Source: Phytomonas francai (taxonomy: Eukaryota; Euglenozoa; Kinetoplastea; Trypanosomatida; Trypanosomatidae). Taken from it: 64,000 nucleotides of DNA. The stretch's first letter is position 1. Every line of letters starts with the position of its first letter. A model generated the notes under the pieces. The model was given only the letters and a program-made list of their open reading frames with translations. It was not told the DNA's origin and made no database searches. The stretch covers positions 352,072 to 416,071 of the forward strand of contig MJCC01000005.1 in assembly GCA_001766655.1 (NCBI GenBank), in the 5' to 3' direction. Positions 49,751-60,800 of this stretch are shown here, piece after piece. A program made the position numbers and the translations under genes.

Positions 49751-50456
49751 TACACATATATATATATATATGTGTGTGTGTGTATAATTGTTTAACTGTT
49801 TTCCTGTATTGTAACGGATCCTAGAGGAAAAATAAGTCTATAATAGGCTATGTAGTACATTTACATATGGGTCTTTATTATTGAGTTTATAAATATCCAG
49901 TTCATATGTACTTTTGGTAATTACAATGACCGAATAGATTTACATGACGTATCTCGTTAATGTAGCGCTTTATAACTCTGCAGAAAAGGGTGAATGTCTG
50001 TATAAAAATCCCTACTCTCCCACTTCAGATAAAATATACCATCGAGATGTTTTTATGGGGTAATACAGGAATGAAGATGGGTTATTTTGAAATTGTTGTT
50101 TACTCACAAACTTAACTCTTAAAAAGCCATGAGTTTTTTAAACGATAATTAAAAATTCGTATTTTCAATTTTTTCCACATTTCTGCAATTATCTGCTTCG
50201 AATGACAGTTATGCAAAAAATAAAAATGCGCAAGCCGCACATGAGTAAAGTCAAAATCTCTTTACGCTTCCCAACATTTTGTCTCTCTACTTTCTCAAAG
50301 GGACCTATGTTTTGTCGGATTTCCTTTAAACTATTTAGGGAAGCCCACTTTACGGTTGCATCTTTTCCAACGCAGTGCTTCAAGGAATAGATTACTCGCA
50401 GGTATACAACTCAAAGTGTGTGAAGCAGCTTCGGGTGCCTTCTACTTTGAATACTA

Positions 50457-53400
50457 ATGTGGGGGGGTATTAAGTCGCGTAAAGACTACTCGCAGCATTT
50501 TTCTCGGTGGGTCCCCACCAAAGGTCTTGAGGGGATTCGAAAAGCCCTAGCACATGAACCGCGGCCGTGGTATCTCGCGTTTGGCCTTCATCAGCAAAAC
50601 AATCTTCTACAGGATCATCACTGCGCGCGTTTGATATCGTGGTGCACGACCATCGTCCAGCTTCATCGGACATCTTCGGGGAAAAAGGAGGTCTACCGCT
50701 ACGCCCACGAAACCTTTCATCTGCTGAATCATAGCCACAAGCCCGGAAAGGAGAGCTTTCTAGAGTTCATGCGCCTGTGTGCCGTTGGCAAGGATCTCAC
50801 GTCGGCGTTCGAATGGCATCAGCACTGGATCGAGACGAAGAAGAAGGGCCACGACTCGCTTCTGCACCTTGTCTGGCTTTTACGCATCGCAGCCCTCGGC
50901 CCGAGCGATGAGGGCGCGGAGGATATGGCGTCCGCCGTCCTCGAGGGCTACAGCCTCCACTTCTGCACCCCGATGGAAAACGGCGAGAGCGGGGAGCGGA
51001 GGCTTGCCCACTTCGAGCCTCAAAGCCCAGAGGAGGAGCAGCAGCTGCGCGGCCTCTTCCTCTCCTTCAAGGCCCTCCGGCCGCGCGTGCAGGAGCGAGG
51101 GCTGCTCGACTTTATCGACAGCCTCCCCGTGGAGGGGGGGGAGGGGGAGGTCCGGGCCTGGCTGGACGACGGCTGGCCGAGCAAAAGCCATCACCACGTC
51201 CTCCCGCATCTGGAGGGCGGGCAAAGCGCGCCGAGGGTTAGTCTCGAGGAGCCTCGTCTTCGCGATTCCATTTTAAACCCCGCGCTGATCCGGCGGCTGG
51301 AGGAGGCGGCCTTCGCGCACGACGTCCGCGCGGTGGTGGGGCTGCTTGGGGACTACCAGCGGCGCCTTTCCGAGGAAAAGGAGGCGGCCTTGGCGGGCAA
51401 GGCCCGGTCTTCATGTCTGAGGAAGGGAAAGGAGGGGGGGGAGGAGGAGGTTTGGCGGCAGTTCGCGGATGCCTCGGCGCGGCAGTTTCGCGCGCCCGTG
51501 GTCGAGGGCGGCGGGCTGACGCCGGAGCTCTACCACTACCTCGTGGTCGCGCTGGCGAGGACGCATCCGACGGCGGCGCTGCGCACGCTCGGGCGGATGC
51601 GCGATGCGAACCTGCGCGTGCTCGACCTCACCCGCGCCGTCGTCCTGGCCGCCGCCGCGGGCGACTTCGACGCGCAGCTCGCGCTTTTTAACGAGCAGCT
51701 CGCCGCGGTCGCCGCGCGCGCGAAGCTGGACGAGGACTTCGACCTCAGCAAGCCCGTCGAGCACTACTGGAAGTACGAGTACACGGAGCTCTTCGCCGCG
51801 CTCAACGGGCTGGACCTGGCGTCGTTCTACGGCCTGCTCCTGCGGGCGGGGCGGGGGCCGGGGCTCCTGCAGGCGCTGCTCCTCGCGTCCGGCCTCCACG
51901 GCGTGGAGGCGGCGGACCTCGTCGTCGTCGACGCCGCCCTGCGCGAGAGCGCCGCCGCGTATTTTCGCGCGCAGGCGGGGCCGCGCGAGCTCCAGGCGGC
52001 GCTCGACGCCATCCCGCGCGCGATGCCGCGGCTGGACCTCGCCCTCGTCGGCGCGCTCCCGCACTTCGCCGACTACGCCCTGCCGGCCGCGGACGGCATC
52101 GCGACGGACGCGGCCGGGCTCCAAAGCCGCCTTTTCGCGCGCGAGGGCGCCGCCGTCGGCGCCGCGTACGTCCTGGACGCCTCCTTCGTGGAGACGGGCG
52201 AGGGGTTTCTGAACCTCGGCCTGCCGCCCGCCAGGGAGGCGGGCTCGCTGATCCTGATCCCGTACGTCGCGCTCGCGCAGCTCGGGGCCTCGATCGCGAA
52301 GGGCGCGGAGGTGGTCTCCTTCGACGCCGTCCTGCAGGAGGCGATCCAGGGCGAGCCCTTCCTCGCCTCCCAGCGGCTGCGCGCCCTGCGCGCGCTTCTG
52401 GAGGGCCCCACGGCGGGGTCCGTCGGCCGCCGGGTGCGCCTCCTGCACTTCACGGAATGCCTGCAAGCCCACGGCATGCTGGAGAAGGGCGCGCTCGCGG
52501 AGCTCGGGCTCGACCCCGCCGCGTCGGACAACGACCACGTGATTCTCGTCCTGGCCATGCTCGCCGCGCTCGCCCCGCCCGGGATGCGGATTGTCCTCTG
52601 CACCGACGATCGCGCGATGCGGGAGACGCTCGAACGGGTATCGCCGCGGCTTTTCGCGCGCGCGGTCGAGGTTCTGTCGACCGAACCCCCCGAGACGGTC
52701 GTGGATCTGGACAAGGGCATCATCAACGATACACCGGCCATCGACTTCCATCTCGAGAATTTTACGCCGAAGTGCGGTAAAACAAACACGCGGGATGCCG
52801 CGAAATCACTGTCGAAGAGCCCCCCAGACGACTCGGCTTCCTCGGCCGAGGGAGGGCTCGAGGGGGTGAGGGATCGCAAGGTGGTAGACCTTGCCGCCAG
52901 TAGGGTGAATCCCTTCACCGCGCGGCCCGAAGGAGCGGAGGATGTTAAGGCCGCACACCTGTCTGATTCCCCCTGGCTTTCTATGCTTCAAGATCTCTCG
53001 GAAGATCCTCAAGCGCTCTCGTTGTCTACGAGTGAGCACGATGTACAAACGGAGGCGGCTAGTTCGAAGCAAACGGAGCTTGCATCGGCACCCAAAGCAA
53101 GCCTAACGACGCCTTTGGATGGGAATGAAGCCAAGGGTGCGGTGCAGCCCTACGAGGCGCTTATGAATCTCTACGCATCGCCGAGCGATATCGTCCCGAT
53201 AGGAGTGAAGGTGCAGGAAGCGGACGCGTTGGGCAGTATTTTTGAACAGTTCGACGTGATGGAGCCGGATACGCAGGCGCTGATGGAGGAGGAGACGAAG
53301 GCGCGAAAGAGCCGCTTGACAACAACAGGAGGGGGAGGAAATGAGAGCGGAAAGCGCCAACGACAACGACGACGATCGGCGCTGGAGAGAGAAGCGCTGA

Positions 53401-53600
53401 ACAGCCGCGGGGCCTCAAACAAGGAGAAGTATCACCTTGCACGGCAGCTATCCAACATGTCTGGCGGGCGCGTGCCCTTCAATTTTAGATACCGCATTGT
53501 CGAGGCTAACATCCTTGATCCGCGGAATGCGCCACTGCGTAAGAGCTACGAAGATGCTATGCGGAAGAAACGAGCGGCTTTCAAAAGGAACAGGCTGTGA
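50457..53600 (+). CDS. Large PIN-domain nuclease-like protein with helical repeats
   Basis: The protein is 1047 residues. The N-terminal 160 and the part from about 270 to 540 are helical with a PPR/TPR-like rhythm. About 565-745 form a PIN domain. Its acidic residues can be followed: Asp574 in V-L-D-A-S, a conserved helix with I-P-Y-V-A-L-A-Q-L, Asp691 and Asp693 in S-D-N-D-H, and Asp717-Asp718 in C-T-D-D-R. The rest (about 750-1047) is disordered and ends very basic. This would be a metal-dependent RNA nuclease guided by helical repeats, perhaps mitochondrial like the helicase downstream; both are inferred. A PRORP (RNase P) assignment is possible but the length and tail differ. The middle is extremely GC- and alanine-rich. 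Confidence 0.75.
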   Translation: MWGGIKSRKDYSQHFSRWVPTKGLEGIRKALAHEPRPWYLAFGLHQQNNLLQDHHCARLISWCTTIVQLHRTSSGKKEVYRYAHETFHLLNHSHKPGKESFLEFMRLCAVGKDLTSAFEWHQHWIETKKKGHDSLLHLVWLLRIAALGPSDEGAEDMASAVLEGYSLHFCTPMENGESGERRLAHFEPQSPEEEQQLRGLFLSFKALRPRVQERGLLDFIDSLPVEGGEGEVRAWLDDGWPSKSHHHVLPHLEGGQSAPRVSLEEPRLRDSILNPALIRRLEEAAFAHDVRAVVGLLGDYQRRLSEEKEAALAGKARSSCLRKGKEGGEEEVWRQFADASARQFRAPVVEGGGLTPELYHYLVVALARTHPTAALRTLGRMRDANLRVLDLTRAVVLAAAAGDFDAQLALFNEQLAAVAARAKLDEDFDLSKPVEHYWKYEYTELFAALNGLDLASFYGLLLRAGRGPGLLQALLLASGLHGVEAADLVVVDAALRESAAAYFRAQAGPRELQAALDAIPRAMPRLDLALVGALPHFADYALPAADGIATDAAGLQSRLFAREGAAVGAAYVLDASFVETGEGFLNLGLPPAREAGSLILIPYVALAQLGASIAKGAEVVSFDAVLQEAIQGEPFLASQRLRALRALLEGPTAGSVGRRVRLLHFTECLQAHGMLEKGALAELGLDPAASDNDHVILVLAMLAALAPPGMRIVLCTDDRAMRETLERVSPRLFARAVEVLSTEPPETVVDLDKGIINDTPAIDFHLENFTPKCGKTNTRDAAKSLSKSPPDDSASSAEGGLEGVRDRKVVDLAASRVNPFTARPEGAEDVKAAHLSDSPWLSMLQDLSEDPQALSLSTSEHDVQTEAASSKQTELASAPKASLTTPLDGNEAKGAVQPYEALMNLYASPSDIVPIGVKVQEADALGSIFEQFDVMEPDTQALMEEETKARKSRLTTTGGGGNESGKRQRQRRRSALEREALNSRGASNKEKYHLARQLSNMSGGRVPFNFRYRIVEANILDPRNAPLRKSYEDAMRKKRAAFKRNRL

Positions 53601-53621
53601 ATGAAAATTCTATCATGAAGT

Positions 53622-53666
<45 letters not shown>

Positions 53667-53910
53667 GATTTGAAAAGTGAATTCTATGCACACCATATTT
53701 TACTTCTTATGAAAAAGACGTTTGTCCAACTTACGCTTAAACTAAAAATACGCTAACAATCATAGCAGCTAAAAGGGCGGCCTCTTATTTGAACTCTTCA
53801 TCTGTTATATTGTTTGAGATTGCATGATAGGCCATGTGGATCTTGGGCTTCTACTATAATCATTTTTTCCCGCCCACTTTTCATTTCCTAAAAGTGAATC
53901 GCACACAATC
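53601..53910. other. Intergenic with TA repeat
   Basis: 310 bases; a TA microsatellite lies at about 53624-53664. T-rich DNA precedes the next ATG. Confidence 0.7.
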
Positions 53911-54543
53911 ATGGTGTTAGATGGTGCTGAACCTACCACAAGTGCTGAAAATGTAAGTGCAAAGGATTTGAGCTGTTCGGATTCGCTCAAAAACGTTCTC
54001 TGCCCTCCTCCAACCTCTTTCGAATACTTTACGGAGCGCTACTACAACCACTATTTGTTCGAGAATTGCAAGAAAATAGCAGGTAACAGCGTCCGTATTT
54101 TACAGCATACCAATGGGCTCTGCGTGGTGTGTATAGATCCATCCCATGCAGCCTTGCAGGCTATCCGTATCGCACTACCGGAGCAAAAGCTTTCCATTCT
54201 CTCCGTGGTGTTCGGAACTGGCAGAGGAAATTCCATCATTTCCGCAGGAGGTATTGAGGTCGTCGGAAAGAAGAAGAAGAATGCGCTCGTTTGTCAATCA
54301 GAAATGAAGTTGTGCACCCTTATGTTATCGGATGGCAGTTCGTATCCGATTCCGGCGTGCTTAAACGGCTTTATTATAGAGAAAAACGAAAGCTTGATGA
54401 CGAATCCGTGGATGGTGGCGGCTGCACCAACTGCTGAGGGGTTTCTTGCTGTGATTAACCCTAGCGCGAAAAATGACTTCATGGGCATGAAAAGGGTATG
54501 GACCGCAACTGGTGGGGATCTTTGCATTGAAGAACAAGATTAG
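53911..54543 (+). CDS. ABITRAM: Abitram (FAM206A/Simiate) homologue
   Basis: The 210-residue protein follows the family closely: F-x-E-R-Y-Y-x-x-Y-L (about 36-46), H-T-N-G-L-C-V-V near 65, D-P-S-H-A-A-L-Q near 75, a K-K-K-K turn near 115 followed by L-C-T-L and S-D-G-S-S-Y, then G-F-I-I-E-K-N-E and a final G-F-L-A-V-I. The fold is expected to be a lipoyl/H-protein-like beta barrel without the lipoylated lysine motif. In vertebrates the protein is linked to actin and nuclear speckles; its role in protists is unknown. The N-terminal 30 residues are polar and probably disordered. The ATG at 53911 is the first in frame. Confidence 0.8.
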   Translation: MVLDGAEPTTSAENVSAKDLSCSDSLKNVLCPPPTSFEYFTERYYNHYLFENCKKIAGNSVRILQHTNGLCVVCIDPSHAALQAIRIALPEQKLSILSVVFGTGRGNSIISAGGIEVVGKKKKNALVCQSEMKLCTLMLSDGSSYPIPACLNGFIIEKNESLMTNPWMVAAAPTAEGFLAVINPSAKNDFMGMKRVWTATGGDLCIEEQD

Positions 54544-54804
54544 TAATAACCGATGCGAGCGCGGCTGCTTGAAATTTACGCCGATGGCGAAGCAGAGTCG
54601 AGAAATAAAACGTTCGTCCTCTCTTTTTGGAATTTGAGAGTTATTTTCGTAGACATTTTCGATTTTCATTCTATGCTGCTCTAAGTAAAGCACTAAAACG
54701 ATGGGTAATCGCCAGTCTGAGAACTTCAGCTCAAGGTTATTATTTTATTGTATTAGTATCATTTAGGAGAAAAATAGAACTTTTTTTCTTCGCTTTCTTT
54801 TGAT

Positions 54805-57800
54805 ATGCGTCTTACAATAAACGGATTTATTTGTTTTTTAGGTCTAGAACAATATTATCTCCTTTTCGCACGAACCATAAAATTTTGGCGTCACGGAAGG
54901 GCTATTCGAATGCGTAGGTATTCAGTACGGGGTCTATCCGCAATCTTGAAAGAACCCCACTCCACCCTTTCTGCGAGAGAAATAGTATCGGAAAGCACTT
55001 TTACGTGGACAAAAGCGTTTTATTATAGGGTGGCTGGTCCGAACAGAGCTTTCTCGAGAGGTTCTTCCCTTCGGCGGGTAGGCACGTCGTTGTGCAATAC
55101 ACGTTTTGTACGCGCCGAAACCTCAATTTCACCGGAAGATATCTCCATCCTTCCGCGCATAGAGGAGGAAACGACTGAAACGAGTTACACCCGGGGGAAG
55201 TTCGCCAATGATGACGATATCCCCCCCGCATTGCGGGCCGCTCTTTCTTCCAACATGCCATCCTTCTTTCAGGATGAAGAGCACCTCGACACCTTTTCCC
55301 GTTCTCGCGTGATCAGCTTTCTAAAGCGGTATGCGAAAGACCGCGCGATATGTTCCGGAAAGGATGTCTTTCACACCCTGGAGGTAAACATGAACGCGAG
55401 CGTTCGCGCAGAAAACGAGGCGCCCATTTTCCACAGTTGTATTCATCTTCCCCTGCGGCACCCTGACGTTAGCGAAACGGGTCCTTCCGAGGGGCTGTGG
55501 GCGCACGGCGTCGCCTGCGATGCGAAAAGTGCCGAGCTCCTCGCCGCTATGCATGCGGAGCGCATTATCGACGAACTGGGCTATCATATTTACACCCTTC
55601 CCTCCATGCAGCGAAAGCACGCGGCGGCGGCGCGAAAGGCGGGGCGGTTTTCACCCAGCTCGGATGAGCTCGATGTGAGCCATATCCCGCGCGCGATGAA
55701 CTTCCCCCCACCGCTTCGGCAGGAGGCTTTGGAGGACGAGACGGAAGGTGGGAAATGGCAGCTCCTGGACGTGAAAGCGAGCGCGCACTTCCTTTCGCCG
55801 CCGGCCGCGCTTCTTTCCCCGTGCGTCTTCGACCCCAAGGCGGAGGCGCGGATTCGCGCCTTCTTCACGGCGCACGGCCTGTCGCTCGCGCAGTTCTGCA
55901 CCCTCGCGCGCGAGGCGCCGCGGCGCGACGGCGAGGCGGCCCTCCACGTCGCGGCCGTCCGGCTCCCGCCGGAGGTCGTCCCGCACGCCGCGGCGCCGGT
56001 GCACGCGCGCGGGAAGGCCCTGACGCGCGAGGCCGCCGTCGCGCTCGCCTGCATGCACGCGGAGCTCGTCCTCGACGCCCTCGGCGTGCCCCTCGTCCCG
56101 CGCGACGACGCGGGGCAGAAGCGGCACGCGCGCGCGGCCTGGGCCTTCGGCCGCCCAGCCCCCCTCTTCCCCTTCCCCCCCCCCTCAAGGAGCTGTGGGT
56201 CGGACGCGGGGGGCGGCGGTCGGCCCCGAGCGACGCGGAGACGCTCGTGCGCCGGCACGCGGCCCTCGCCGAGGCGACCACGGAGTTCGTGGAGACGGAC
56301 GTTGGCGAGGCCAGCGCCGTCGACGAGCTCCGGCGGCTCCTCGCCGCGCGCGGGGACCCCCGCGCCGAGGACCCCTTCTTCCACGCCCGCGTCCACGGGA
56401 CGGTGCAGGCGACGGTGGTGCTGCCGCTCCCCGCGGACTTCGGCCTGCGGGGGGGGGTCGGGCTCGCCGCGCGGGAGGCCGAGGCCGACGTGCTCGCCGC
56501 CATGCACGCGCTCGACGTGCTCACGGCGCTCGGCGTGCCGGTGCGGCCCGGGGACGCCGAGGCCCAGGCCCGCTGGGAGGCCGAGCGCGCCGCGAAGCTG
56601 CCGGGGAAGCTGCCGAGGCTGCAGCCAACGGAGCCCAGCCCGCCCGGGAGGCGTCTGAGCGTGCGGGACTTCGCGCAGTGCGTCGAGATCACCGGCGAGG
56701 AGGACGCGGCCGCGACCGGGACCGGGACGGGGGGGGGAGGGGTCCAAACGGGCGGCCGCGGCCCGGCGGGCGAAAAGAACGGGAATGCCTCGGCGAAGGG
56801 CGGGGCGCCCGACGACGCCCCGCCGCCCCCAGCCGCCCGGCGTCGCGCAAAAAGGGCTCAGCTGAAGGGCGAGCCCGCGGCCCCGCAGAACCCCACGGTG
56901 GATTACCTCCGCGCGAGAGAGACGGTCCCGCGCGAGGACTGGGATCTCCAGCCGGACACCCCCGAAGGGTATATTTTACTAGCCCCCCCAAAAAAAGAAG
57001 AGGAGGAGGAGGGGGGGATGGTGGTGGGCCCCATCGAAATGGCACTGCGCTCGCCCCGCCTGATTGATTATTCCTGTAAAGACCGCGTGATCCTGTACCT
57101 GGCGGGTGTGGGTCGACGCTTCGAAGACGTCTTTTCAACGCGGCTTTTGGAATCGGAAGAGGGGATGGGGGTTTACAGGTGCCGAGGCCGGCTTCCCCTG
57201 CCACAGCGGTATGGGGATCGATATGCGACCGGCGAGGCCTCTTCCGCCGCGGAGGCGATACATTTGGCGGCGATGCATGCAGAGCTGATTCTCGACACAC
57301 TCGGGGTTTGTCTCTTCACAGACGCCAAAAAGCAGCTTCGGCACGCGGAGGCGTCTGCGCAGCGCGGTCGCTGGGCCCCCAGAGGAGCGTACGAGGAGCA
57401 GCCGGCGGAGACTGCCTCGCCGCCACCACTACGTCGGGAAAGCAAAAGCCCCTTTCGTCGTGACCGTAGGCAAGAAAGACGCCGCACGGTATCTGTTGTA
57501 CGCCACCCCGAAAAGAACGCAACCCCCTTGGTGAAGGAGGCGGAAACGCCCTCGGAGGCGGTCGAGAAGGGAAAGGGTAGCTTGAAAAAGGATTCTGCGT
57601 GCGATATTGAAAATGGCGGTGTATCACCCACTCAAACCGAAGGGTGCGAGGAAAGTAGTAGTGGGGAAGCGGATTTGATCTTAGCTGCGAAAGCTAACGA
57701 CAACGCGCCCTCCCACAGCCCTGTTTTAGAGGATGAGCTGGACTCCGTATCGAAGCCACGCGTACAGTACTATTTACGACGCCACAAAAAAAAGAGCGCT

Positions 57801-60800
57801 GCAGAGGTAGAGTTCAAACTCGAATTGTTCGGAGGGACTGTTTTGCATACCGCGATGTGGAGTCTGCCTTTACCAACGGGATCTGATGAGGAGGAGATTA
57901 CGCTGCGAGTGCAGGGGGCCGCGCCGAGCAAACGGGATGCGGAGGTGCTGTCGTGGATGCACGCGGAGCGGTTGTTGGATTTCCTTGGCATTCCGATCTT
58001 TGATAACCTCCCCAAGCTGCAGGCCTGGCATGCGGAAAGGGTTCAAAAGCTCGGCCGAACGGCCCCAAGTGGGAAACCGAGTGACAAAGAAGCTGCAGAG
58101 ATGCAAAGTCGCTTAAAGAGTGCTGCCGAAGCTGGCTACGGCCTCCTCCCTCCATTGCGTCTTACCACGGCTGTGGCAAAGGGCCTGAGCCGTCCATGCT
58201 ATCCTGAAGGAGATTTGCTAACAGAGGAGGCGTGGAATGCCTACGTTGAGGCCTGCACAAGCTACATTTCCGATCGCCTGCTTTCCACCTATAATGATTT
58301 TTTTGCGATAGGGAGGGCCCCACGGAGCGGGCTCGACGTCCTTGATGAATCCTTGGAGGAGGCTGAGACGCTTCCGATCGATGCGGACGCGAAGCTACTA
58401 TTGCAAGACTACTGCAATGCCTCGGGGAGCATCTATCCAGTGTATTGGCGAACTCAGATCGTTGGCCCTAGTACGAATCGCGTTTCCTGGACGACGGTGC
58501 CAATCCCTGGCTTTGAATATTTGCAAGCGCAGGGGGTGGGTATGAATAAGGAGATCTCGGAGCGGCGGGCGGCCATGCACGCGCTCGCCGTACTATCGCG
58601 TGTGAATCCCAACCATGACTTTCATATTGTGAAGGCGATGCAGAGCGGCAAGAAGGGCAAGTCAAGTAACCGCTCCGCCCCCAACGAGGTGGAGGAAGAT
58701 GCAGACAGCTCGGATACGTTTAACCTTGATACCTTCATTCCGCTTATCAAGCTGCCAACGAAGAATCACCCGCCGCACGCTTCTGACGACGACCTCACCG
58801 GCATGACCAGCCCTACACAGGTCAAAAAGGCCAAAGGAGTATCCTTGTACGACAGCCAGCAGGATGAATTTAGCACTGAGGGGAAAATTCGTATTGTGGC
58901 GCTTTTCACGCTCTGCCAGGGCGTCATGGGCCCAAAAGTTCAGCACCAGGTTCGCTACGCGGAGGGAAAGGCAATCTACAGCGCGACCATTCAACTCACA
59001 GACGATGAGGACAGAATTTGGACGGCGAAGGCAGATGGCGAAGCGCCATTTCACAATGAGCGCAACGCCTATGTGGATCTTTTTACTCAACTCGAGAAAG
59101 GCCAGTATGGCTATTTTGAGTGCTTGCGAAATTTTTACAAACAACACCTGGCGATGAACCCGAAAAATATAATTGACATCAAGCTCACGCCAGAGCAAAA
59201 GAAGGCGATTCATGACGTCATCGGCTGCGTTCCGGCGGACATCATGGCGTCCGATGCCACGAACGGGGGTGTTGAGGAGGGGATTTCGACACCGACGTCC
59301 CAGCCGCCCTCCTTGCCGGACGCGGAGGAGGGGGAGAAGACGATTTATTTCGTACAGAGGCCCATCATGGGGGCCCCGGAGCAGTCGCAGATGCTCCTCC
59401 GGAAGCTCCAGCAGAAGCTCCAGGCGGGCGAGTACGTCGAGAACTACGCGAGGACGCGGGCGCGGCTCAGCATCCACGCGCACGAGGAGGAGATCCTTCA
59501 GGCGGTTGAGCGGAACCCCGTTGTGATTATCTGCGGGACGACCGGCTGCGGGAAGACGACGCAGGTCCCTCAGTTCATCCTCGACCACCTCACGCGCGCG
59601 GGGCGGGGGGCGGAGGGCTCGGTGGTGGTCACGCAGCCCCGCCGGCTGAGCGCCGTCTCGATCGCGCAGCGGGTGGCGGCGGAGCGGCTGGAGCCCATCG
59701 GGGACTCGGTCGGGTACATCATCCGCTTCGACTCCCGCCCGGGGAAGTACATCAACTTCTGCACCTCCGGCATCCTCCTCCGCGTGCTGAGGAGTAGCCC
59801 CAGCTTCGAGGGTATTAACTACCTCATTATCGATGAAATTCACGAGCGGGATATCAACTCCGATTTCCTTCTGGTTCTGCTCCGCGACATTGTGCAAAAG
59901 CGGCCTGATTTGCACGTCATCTTGATGAGCGCCACCCTCCACGCGAAACAATTTGCCGAGTACTTCTGGAATGCACCGATTATTAATATCGAGGGCTACA
60001 ACCATCCCGTGCAGGAGCTCTATATCGAGGATCTTGCGGCGTATGGCGAGCAGCACGGCTTTATGTCGCTTTTGTTAAAAGAAGCGGCGCTGTCAAAGGC
60101 GCGCGCCACCCCATCTGATTCCCTCTCAATTCCCCTGATCGGCGAGGATAGTTGGCCGGCCCTTACTACCCGTCCGGCGCCGTTTCTGGGCCACAGTATC
60201 CGACAGGTCACGACTGAGATCGATTACCCGACGGTGCATTTTGCCATCGAGCAGGCTGTGCGGTTGGTCGATCTCACGGACTCCTCCATCTTGGTCTTTC
60301 TGCCGGGCTGGGAGGAGATTATCCGAGCGAAGGAGATTCTCGAGCGGAACCCGGCCTACCACCTCATCCTCCTGCATTCCTCAGTCGGGCAGGAGGAGCA
60401 GATGCGGTGCTTTCTTCCAGCCCCGGCGGGGAAAATTAAGGTGATTCTCTCCACAAATATCGCGGAAAGCGGCGTCACGATCGACGACGTTGGCGCCGTT
60501 ATTGATACCGGACATATCAAGGAGAAGAGCTTTACACCCCGAAGGCAGGCTTCGAAAAATGGAACGCCGGAGCGAGACCTGGCGACCCCCTCCGAAAGCG
60601 ATTTCGTGGGGTTCTCCAGCGAGTACGGCAGCGTCTCGCAGCTCTTGACGGTTTACGCGAGTCGGGCGAACTGCGTTCAGCGGCGCGGGCGGGCGGGCCG
60701 GACGCGGCCCGGGGTCTGCATTCGACTCTACTCCCGAAAGCACTTCGCGCAGCTCCACGACTTTCAAACGCCCGAGATGCTCCGGACCCCTCTGGACGCG

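Larger units (their letters stand above)
49197..50456. other. Intergenic with TG, CTAT and TA microsatellites
   Basis: 1.26 kb. (TG)n at 49314-49357, (CTAT)n at about 49718-49750 followed by TA and TG repeats to about 49785. A 62-codon frame at 50202-50390 is not convincing. No RNA gene is recognised. Confidence 0.65.

Noticed and set aside
51411..52751. 446-codon minus-strand frame over the PIN protein
   Set aside because: It arises from very GC-rich codons; the composition is Arg/Glu/His-biased with no fold, and the + strand has the PIN residues.
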